64,000 bases of DNA, from positions 30,357,001-30,421,000 of the forward strand of contig NC_057817.1 of assembly GCF_910594005.1 (NCBI RefSeq), written 5' to 3'. The notes under the pieces were generated by a model that made no database searches, was not told the DNA's origin, and saw only the letters and a list, made by a program, of their open reading frames with translations. Source of the stretch: Cervus elaphus (Eukaryota; Chordata; Mammalia; Artiodactyla; Cervidae). Below are positions 56,296 to 64,000 of this stretch, in pieces (positions within the stretch are counted from its first letter, which is position 1; the number at the start of each line of letters is the position of its first letter). Position numbers and translations under genes: made by a program.

Positions 56296-57790
56296 GTGCT
56301 TCTTCTAAATTGGTTTCTCCAAGAAATACTTTTCACTCCTACACCTAAAAGCCTGCCACTGGAAGTAATATCAAGGATTTTGCTCCAGGTATCTCTGGGA
56401 GGAAGGTGTACTCGAAGGTAAAGCAGAAGAGCTGTCCTCTGAAACTGGTCTGTTAACATCATTTCAACCAGTATTTTGTTGAAATCTAGCTCAGAGGCCT
56501 TGGAAAGATGCAAATTTCAGATAGTGATTTTGGTACTCGTTTTTGAGGTTATAAGGTAATTATAGGTTTGGGAAAGTTTTTAATATCCTACAACTATGCT
56601 GTGTGAAGAGGCCTGCTAACCTATCAGAATCAATGACTTTAGAACAGGTAAACATTTGGTTGGGTGAATATTTGAGCAGAAAGATGTAAAAACTGTTTCC
56701 TACCCTGTAATGATGGAAGGAGGGAAGTTGCAGGATCAGAATTCCTGCTGACCAACAAAACTCAGGGAATAATTGAAGAGTAATCCTTAACACCTGTGGA
56801 AGAACAGCTGCTTTACAAGGGATGAAATGGCAACACTTGCAAAGGTTAGGACAAAGTTATAATTTGTAGCACTGGGCATAGTTTACATTCTTCCCAATAC
56901 ATAGTGTGGCTACATCTAAAGCCCACTATAAAAGAGAGGCTAAATCCTCTGCATAGAGAAAATACATTTAAGAAGTTCAGGAAGCACATGGATTATAAAG
57001 GTCTGAAAAGTTGAGGATAGAGGTGAGAAAAATTTTGCCAGTTCTTTCCCTAGTCAGTAAATCCTGTAAACCTAGAGAATGTTAATAGTTCTCAACTCCT
57101 GATTAAGTCCACAGACATGACAGAGAGCTCTGTTGGGAGGCACTACAGGCCAAGCGCAGCAACCCGAGATGTAGCCAGAAACCACAGGCCCCAGGGGAAG
57201 GCAGATGGAGGCCTATATAGCACGGATGGGAACCTTAATGAATTAGTGCCCAGATAAAGGTAGGACTTCGCCTTACTATTGAACTTGCAGAGAGGCTGTC
57301 TTTAGAGCTGACTGAAGACACCTTTGAAATCTCTCTTGCCATACAAGAGAGGAAGCTAGGCTGGAGCCTGGGAAATCAAGCCAATGCAGATTTTTTTCAG
57401 GGGAAGAGCACACACTATGGTGTGCCATGTTGCTTTTTGAGTCCTGAGGCATAAAGCAGGGACAGGATGTTTTGTTTGTTTGGGGGGTGTGTGTGGCTGT
57501 ATTTTTAAGAAAAGATATGTAATAAAGAGTTATGACAGTTTGGGTGATGGGTACATAGGTATTTGCAATGCCATTATCTATTGCCCTAAAACTTAATAAT
57601 ATGTATATAAAACACTTAATATATGTATATGTGGCTTAATATATGCATATTAAAAAAATATATGTGTATGACCTCATGCAGTTTCTGAGGGTCAAGAATT
57701 TAGGAGCACCTTGGCTGAATGGTTCTGACTCAGGATTTCTCAAGGTTTCAGTAAAGATGTTGACTGAGGATGCCGTTATCGGAATGCTTG
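56296..57790. other. Intergenic, no feature recognised
   Basis: Non-coding flank of TUBA1B; no exon or assignable repeat seen. Short (atat)-rich stretch near 57600-57665. Confidence 0.45.
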
Positions 57791-57794
57791 AGAG

Positions 57795-57900
57795 GCTAGT
57801 TACTTTACAATATTGTGGTGGTTTTTGCCGTACATTCACATGAATCAGCCATAGGTGTACCTGTGTTCCCCATCCTGACCCTCCCTTCTACCTCCCTCTC
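57795..57900 (-). repeat. Ruminant L1 3' UTR fragment, antisense
   Basis: 'gttactttacaatattgtgg' then 'tacctgtgttccccatcctg'; same L1 segment as 22370-22485. Confidence 0.75.
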
Positions 57901-57904
57901 TAGA

Positions 57905-58215
57905 ATGCTTGATTTTTAGCTGGAGGATTCACTTCCAAGGGGGATCACTCACATGCCTGGCAAGTTAGTGCTGGTTGTTGGGACGTAGCCTTTGCTCTTC
58001 ACCACAGGGACTTCTCCATAGGACTGCTTCAGTGTCTTCACGACATGAGGGTAGTCTTCCCCAGAGAGAGTGATCCAGGACAAGGCAAGCTGAAAACCAC
58101 AATATCTTGAAACTAACACTCTCATTTCTATAATATCCTATTGGTTACACATGTCAGTCCTATTCAGTGTGGGAGGACACTACACAACAGTAGGAGACGT
58201 GTGTTGTTGGGATTT
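57905..58215 (+). repeat. Ancient interspersed repeat, copy 2
   Basis: Same family as 31800-32275: 'agctggaggattcacttcca', 'gggacttctccataggactg', 'gagagagtgatccaggacaa', 'cctattggttacacatgtca', 'cagtgtgggaggacactaca'. The minus strand contains a 137-base open stretch with splice-like borders, explained by this repeat. Confidence 0.6.
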
Positions 58216-58371
58216 ATATACAAAACCCAGAAGGATACCAATTTTATTACCTTTTTCCCCTGTATACTTGGAATATTTCATCTTTTAAAAGGGAGGAAAC
58301 CTGTAGTTTAGAGAGAAGGAGTTTTCCATTTTCTATAGTTCCAATTCGAATTTCAGTGTTTTTGGTTGCCT

Positions 58372-58583
58372 TTTAAGCAATCCTTTGGTGGCTCAGACAG
58401 TGAAGAATCCTTCAGCAATGCAGGAGACCTGGGTTTGTTTGATCCCTGAGTTAGGAAGATCCCCTGAAAGAGGGCATGGCAACCCACTCCAGCATTCTTA
58501 GCTGGAGAATCCCCATGGACAAAGGAGCCTGGCAGGCTCATGGGGTCTCAAATTTGGACATGACTGAGCAATTAACACATTTG
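58372..58583 (+). repeat. Bov-tA type SINE, sense
   Basis: 'gcaatcctttggtggctcag' start, 'agggcatggcaacccactcc', ending 'atttggacatgactgagcaa'. Confidence 0.9.
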
Positions 58584-58862
58584 GTTGCCCTTTATAAACC
58601 ACCTTCTATTTACATTCCTCCTAAACTATCCCATCTCCGTTATACCCTAGTTATTTGATTGCTGCTCAAATTCAGTATTTCCTTCTGTCCCCTCTGTTCC
58701 CAATCATCATATAAATCAAGATGACTACTAGTAACTACTAGTAGTCAAAGCCTTTGGTAAAGTGAGATACTAAGTGTGGGACACGGTGGGTGGGAGGTGG
58801 GAAATGGCTATAATGAAATGCTGAGGCAACCAGGAAATTCCATCAAGCATTCCTTTGTGTGT

Positions 58863-58878
58863 GGGGGGGGGGGGGGGG
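58863..58878 (+). repeat. Poly(G) run of 16
   Basis: Uninterrupted G16 preceded by 'gtgtgtg' and followed by further G-rich DNA ('cggtgtgggtggaggtaggg'); a potential G-quadruplex and a likely length-variable site. Confidence 0.9.
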
Positions 58879-59596
58879 CGGTGTGGGTGGAGGTAGGGGG
58901 TTCCTGTGGGTCTTATTATCTACATCTCTGTCCCAACAGCGATCACAGTAATGTTTATGGCCCACACAGTGCTTTAATGGAAGTAAAAATAAATAATGAT
59001 TATTTATTTCCCTCTTAGGCCATATTCTTTATTGGTTCTCTTTCATATAAACAGTAAACTCTAAGGTTTTGTAAAATGTATTCACTCTCCTTTCAGGCCA
59101 AGTCTCTTTTAGCACCTCCTGAGAAATTGTACCTCAGGGTAGAGAGGGCTTGGAAACTGACTGGTTGAGACACTTCTTGTTCTGTTACTAGTCAGGGGCT
59201 CTGAATCTTCTGAGCCTATTTCCTTTTTTCACCAGAGAGTTCCGTCCTATCTTTCTCCAGGTGTCTTTTGGGAGTTGAAGGTGGCAAATAGCACACTCAA
59301 ATCTGAAAGGACTTGTAAGTTTATAGTTGTGTGTCCGAACTTGGGAAGTGAGGAACAGGCGAAGCAGTGCTCCTGAGGACTTGACAGCCCTCTTCAGCAG
59401 GACACCAGAGCTACTGTCCAGGAAGACTGAGCGATTTATTTAGAAAAGAAATAGAAATAAGTAAAACACAAGAAGGGTTTACTTAGAGATGGTGAGGATG
59501 ATAATACAGATAATCATGATTATTAACCTTAACCACAACACCTTCAATTTACACCGACTCACCTTTTTAAAAAAATTTTTTTACACATCATTTTAT

Positions 59597-59887
59597 TTTT
59601 AAAAATTATTTATTTTTGGCTGTGCTGTGTCTTAGTTGTGACAACTGGGGGCTACTCTTTGTTGTGGCATGTGGGTTTCTCGTTGCAGTGGTTTCTCTTG
59701 TTATGGAGCCCCGACTCCAGGGCACGTGAGCTTCAGTAGTTGTGGCTCGCGGGCTCTAGAGCAAAGGTTCAGTAGTTGAGGCACACAGAAGCAGTTGCCC
59801 CATGGTGTACGAAATCCTCCCAGCCCAGGGATTGAACCCCTGTGTCCTCCGCATTGGCAGGTAACCACTGGACCACCAAGAAGTCCT
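59597..59887 (-). repeat. CHR-type SINE, full length, antisense
   Basis: 'attatttatttttggctgtg' start, 'gcgggctctagagcaaaggt' body, 'cagcccagggattgaacccc' and 'gaccaccaagaagtcc' end. Confidence 0.9.
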
Positions 59888-61635
59888 ATACCTATCCACT
59901 TTTAAAAGAATGTTAAAGGTGAAGTGCCTTCACAACTTAGCATTCTTAACTTCATTGAGTTGACTTTAAAATGGGAGGAGCCCACTTCTTTGTTTTTTAC
60001 AGAGGACAGATTTAAATGGCAGGAAAAAATGGAAGTCATACCACAGCCCTGTGTCCTGACTTGCAGGATCAGATGTCTTAAATATTGCCTGCCAAAAGGC
60101 CACAAGAAATAGGAATCATTTAGCCTCATGGAGGACCAGGGCTATGATTTAGGGACATGCTCAGATTAAGCGGTTTGAGGGAGGGAAGAGAGAGAGATGC
60201 CATTTCCCTCTCCCAATCCCATCAAATTCCTGACAAATTCCTTAATGCCCTGCAGATGGCACCACTGACAAGGAGTTCTCTGCCCAGAAGAGTCAAGCTC
60301 AGATTTGTGAACTCTGCCCTCCCTGTCACCTTGAAGCTGAGCCTAAAAGATACACCACAAAGAGGAAGTGACTGATCTGGCATACCTGGCATTCATGGGC
60401 TTGTCATTTCTTGTCTTGTCCATTCCTGGAGACAGCTAAGCCTCCTTCTAAGCCACTGTGAATCAGTTAGCCACAGAAAACCCCACACTCCAAGTTCTTG
60501 ACTTCATTTCCAGCCTCTAGGGTACTTCCCAGTGTGGAATGAGTTTAAATATATGGCTTTGTGGTCAACATGTAATAATGGAGGAGGCATGCTGCCTGAT
60601 CAATCTGAACTCAATACTGATACAAAGTTAATAACATGATGTGGGCATCATCATATAGATACAGATATCATTGTGTTGCAAGTGCCATCTTCTGCTCTCT
60701 GCCAAAATGAATACCCTACCCCATCCATCCATCCCTCAGCTGACCAGCTCATCTCCCAACTGACAGCCTGCTGTGTGTTACTGTGTCCAACAGTGATGGA
60801 TCAAGCTCATCACCGCATTCCCACTTTTGGCCTTCAAACACTCTTCTCTCAGCCTATAATACCTTTTACAACCATAATTGATCCTACCACCTTTGCCCTG
60901 TTAACTCATTCTGTCTTCTTTTGATGATAAAAACCCAAGTGTCATCTATTCAAGGCCTTGAAGTTTAGGTCAGATGCGGTCAGATTCTCCATTAGATATT
61001 TTCATAGTCTGAGAATTAATCTTGGAGCAGAGATTTAGACTTTCAACTCTGCAAACTAGAGGTAACTGTCCCTCTACTGCTTTCCTCTTTTCCCTGGGCC
61101 CAAAGATCTAAAATGCCTCAGGAAGACACTCTAGGGTGGACAGTGACATCAAATGGAGGTAGAAGGGAAAGCTGCTGTTCTGTTCTAAAAATTCTTCATA
61201 AATAAGATCTTTCATTCTCTCTCTGGCCCAGTTCTAATGTCTCATGATACAGGCATGTAGGAACTTCTGCTGGCTCATGTTGATCAAATGCATGCACATG
61301 TGCCATGAGTCAAGCTGTGACCCAGCTGCCATAACCGGCTGATGTCACCTTAGGCACTCCTTCTATACAACAGTGTGGAAAGCCAGGCAAGGGAGCATTC
61401 CCACCAGCCTCTTCACTGATCACCCTACTGTGCAAATTGCTACCCAGTTCTGGGCACCTCAAGAAGGATATGGACAGACCAGAGAGCTTCCTCCAAGGGG
61501 CAAGTAGAATGGGATGCCGTACTGGGTAAAGCAACTTGGAGAACTAAGGATGTTTAAATTACAAGAGAAACCCATGAAGAGCTGCTGTCCAGAAATGGCA
61601 GGAACCCAGAAAGAACAGTAAAGAATGAAGAAAAA
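59888..61635. other. Intergenic, mostly unassigned
   Basis: No gene structure. A diverged L2-like sense piece may be present near 60770-60970 ('aacccaagtgtcatctattc'), not firmly supported. Confidence 0.4.
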
Positions 61636-61639
61636 CACT

Positions 61640-61800
61640 GCAGGGGTTTCTGGCAGTGTTCAGTGGCTAAGACTCCATGGTCCCAAAGCAGGAGACCCAG
61701 GTTCGATCCTTGGTCAGGGAACTAGATTCCACATGCCACAGCTAAAGATCCCACATGCTGCAACTAAGTCCTGACACAGTCAAATAAATATTTTAAACAG
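61640..61800 (+). repeat. CHR-type SINE
   Basis: 'gggtttctggcagtgttcag' diverged head, 'ccaggttcgatccttggtca', 'gcaactaagtcctgacacag', A-rich tail. Confidence 0.85.
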
Positions 61801-62274
61801 CAAACAAAACCAACCACAAAATAAAAACATCACAGCTCACTTTGTAACAATTAGCTAGGACCAACAATGGACCACAGAGCCATCCATGTCATGAAGGACA
61901 AACAGGTAGAACTCAAGACTTCTAAGATTATTCTCCATTCCCAGAGACTAGGATTTCAGAAATTTTCCTGGTGTCTCAAGCCAATCTTTATGACTATTCT
62001 CTCAAATATTTTTGGAGAGGGCAGAGATAGGTAGGGACAAAGGAACAGAATCTATCAAAACATGCTTTTTTTAAACCTTTTCCCTCACCCTTGCCAACAA
62101 CAATAAAAGTTTTCAGACCCAGAGAGGTCTTGCTTAATGGGAACCCCTGGTTTTCTGGCCTCCCTAGCACCCTAGACAAGAGGGCAATTCCAAAGTTGCT
62201 GGTCTATTTCTAGGAACTGGTCCAAATTCCACCAGAGATAAGGAAGGAGGTTTATAGCCTGTCTTAATTTGGAT

Positions 62275-62770
62275 TGGTCTAACAAAATACCACAGATCAG
62301 ATAGTGTGATAGTGTAAACAATAAATGTTTATTTCTCAAAGATTTGGAGACTGATAAATCCAAGACCAAGGTGCTAGCAGATTCAGGGTCAAGAGAGTGC
62401 CTTCTTAACTGGTTTGCAGATGGCTGGCCATCTTTTGCTGAGTCCTCTTGTGGAGAAGAGAAAAACAACTATTCCCTTCCTCTTCTTAGAAAGATGATAA
62501 ATCCTGGGACTTCCCTGGTGCTGCGGTAGTTAAGACTCTACACTCCCAATGCAGGGGACATGGGTTCCATCCCTGGTGGGGGGATTCTGCATAGGGCATG
62601 GAGCATGGAGCTACCAAAAAAAAAAAAGATAATACTCCCATCAGGAGGGTTGTACTTCTTGACCTCATCTGAACCTAATTACCTCCCAAAGTTCCCACCT
62701 TCTAATACATCATGCTGAGGGTTAGAGTTTTAACATGCATTTTAGGGGTACATATTCAGTCCATGGTAGT
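62275..62770 (+). repeat. Ancient interspersed repeat split by a CHR SINE
   Basis: 'taacaaaataccacagatca', 'tgtttatttctcaaagattt', 'aagaccaaggtgctagcaga' on the left and 'cctaattacctcccaaagtt', 'tagagttttaacatgcattt' on the right match one common old mammalian repeat; family name not assigned. The SINE at 62507-62629 is nested in it. Confidence 0.65.
62507..62629 (+). repeat. CHR-type SINE, short, nested
   Basis: 'gggacttccctggtgctgcg' head, 'gcaggggacatgggttccat', ending in an A-run at about 62616-62627. Confidence 0.9.
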
Positions 62771-63102
62771 CAGGGTGAACAGGAATTTTTCTGTAAATAC
62801 TGTGTTTTCTGTGGGAAAATTAGGGCATGTAGATAAGCAATGAGAAAGTGAAAATAACCTATAATCTGAATGAAAAGCTTTTGAAACTTTCATTTAAAGA
62901 AAAGAGAAAAAAAAAAAAAGAAAAGAGCAACTTTTTCTCATGCCCCTCTCTGCCCTCTCCCACCCCAGTCACCTCTGGGACTGGTGGCCCTGGGTCTTCC
63001 GTCTGCTCCTCTCAAAGTGCTATTCAGCAATAAGTCTTTATCATTTGGAAGCTCAAAGATAGCCCCACAAGAAGGAGCAGAACAGTGAGCCCTTTATTTT
63101 AT

Positions 63103-63322
63103 TTATCCATCTAAATACTTATTTCTGTATTTGTTTAGTTAGTTATTTGGCTGTGTTGGGTCTTAGTTGTGGCGTTTGGGCTCTAGAGCAGCAAGTTCTA
63201 GTTGTGACTCGAGGACTTAGTTGCACTGTGGCATGTGGAATCTTAGTTCCCTGATCAGAGATTGAACCCATATCCCGGCATTGGAAGGTGGATTCCTAAT
63301 CACTGGATCACCAGGGAAGTCC
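63103..63322 (-). repeat. CHR-type SINE, antisense
   Basis: 'ttatttggctgtgttgggtc' start, 'agttccctgatcagagattg', ending 'ggatcaccagggaagtcccc'. Confidence 0.9.
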
Positions 63323-63494
63323 CCAGTGAGCCCTTTAAATAAGCTGGAAGGTACCAAGGTTCTTGAGGATACTGAAGTTCAAACTTTAGCAGTCTATTAC
63401 CCTAGGTATCTAAGCAATATAGTAATGAAGGGAGTACAGAAGTAGGGGGAATGTATTTACTAAAAGACAACTGCAGAATATCGGGGGAAAAGGA

Positions 63495-63690
63495 GGTTTT
63501 GGAGTCAGAGAGGCCAAGTTACACCACTTGCTATTGTAAGTCCTTGTACAAGTTACTTAATCTCTTCGAATTGATTCCTCATCTATAAATAAATAAATAA
63601 AGTCTATTTTGTAAGGTCCTTGTGACACCCAATTAACTAATCTTTGTAAAGTATCTGTTAATCTTTAGCATTTAGTGGAGGCTCAGTCTG
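63495..63690 (+). repeat. MIR SINE
   Basis: 'ttggagtcagagaggccaag', 'acaagttacttaatctcttc', then a small (aaat)n expansion at about 63585-63600 and a MIR-like tail. Confidence 0.7.
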
Positions 63691-64000
63691 GATTAGTTCC
63701 CTTCCCAGTGTTGCCTGAGGACACTGAAATTTACTCTCCACACTCCAGGTGGCCCCTCCCCTACTAAGAATAGGTAACTAATCTCTTGGGCAGATCAGAT
63801 CCACAAACATTGTGTTTATTGTGAGAACTACACTGGGTTAAGAACTGGGGTTGAAATGAAAGGGGTGAATTAGAAGCCAAATACAGGTTTCCAACCCTCT
63901 AAGGAGAGAGGAAATGAGAAAAGACACAAATGGAGGTAAAGTTAAACAATACAAAAGATTTAAATAACAGCTCAAGGTAGTGAATGTTCCAAGACAGGGC

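Noticed and set aside
57953..58089. Minus-strand exon candidate: 137 bases open in one frame, with a TTTTCAG acceptor and GTGAGT donor
   Set aside because: The whole block aligns in order with an ancient repeat that also occurs at 31800-32275, so the open frame and splice-like borders are explained by the repeat. No partner exons were seen.

Overview
The window is ruminant (bovid) nuclear DNA. It is dense in BovB (RTE) LINEs, Bov-tA type SINEs and artiodactyl tRNA-Glu derived (CHR type) SINEs, a combination restricted to ruminants. The genes have vertebrate split structure, and the genome species (cattle, buffalo, sheep or goat) cannot be fixed by reading. The two protein-coding genes are a head-to-tail pair of alpha-tubulin genes on the + strand: TUBA1A (ATG at 17100, stop at 20961) and TUBA1B (ATG at 52905, stop at 56119). 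They are told apart by the two residues that separate these isotypes: Gly232/Thr340 in the first, Ser232/Ser340 in the second. This matches the mammalian TUBA1 cluster (human 12q13, cattle chromosome 5).

Layout: 1-16.8 kb is gene-free, made of old L1, L2 and MIR remnants with younger SINEs. 16.85-21.2 kb is TUBA1A with CCAAT and TATA elements, a CpG-rich first exon and first intron, four exons and an AATAAA signal. 21.2-52.5 kb is a repeat-rich spacer holding three BovB reverse-transcriptase segments plus two shorter BovB pieces, a midkine (MDK) processed pseudogene, an HSPE1 (chaperonin 10) processed pseudogene, a poly(A)-tailed retrocopy of a small structured RNA just 3' of TUBA1A, and a retroposed-looking LTR fragment. 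52.5-56.3 kb is TUBA1B with its CpG island promoter. 56.3-64 kb is gene-free with more SINEs and ancient repeats.

Both genes encode 451-residue alpha-tubulins that pair with beta-tubulin to build microtubules. Exon 1 of each carries only the initiator ATG. Promoter, 5' UTR, intron 1 and 3' UTR are unrelated between the two, but everything from the exon 2 acceptor to the stop codon, including introns 2 and 3, is almost identical. By eye I count about 22 substitutions and one indel in 1.84 kb, and 15 of those fall in one 36-base patch around codon 232. This is the strongest signal in the window: recent gene conversion that homogenised the gene bodies but left islands at the two isotype-specific codons. 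I saw no undescribed enzymatic or defence system; the rest is ordinary mammalian intergenic DNA with some informative nested insertions.
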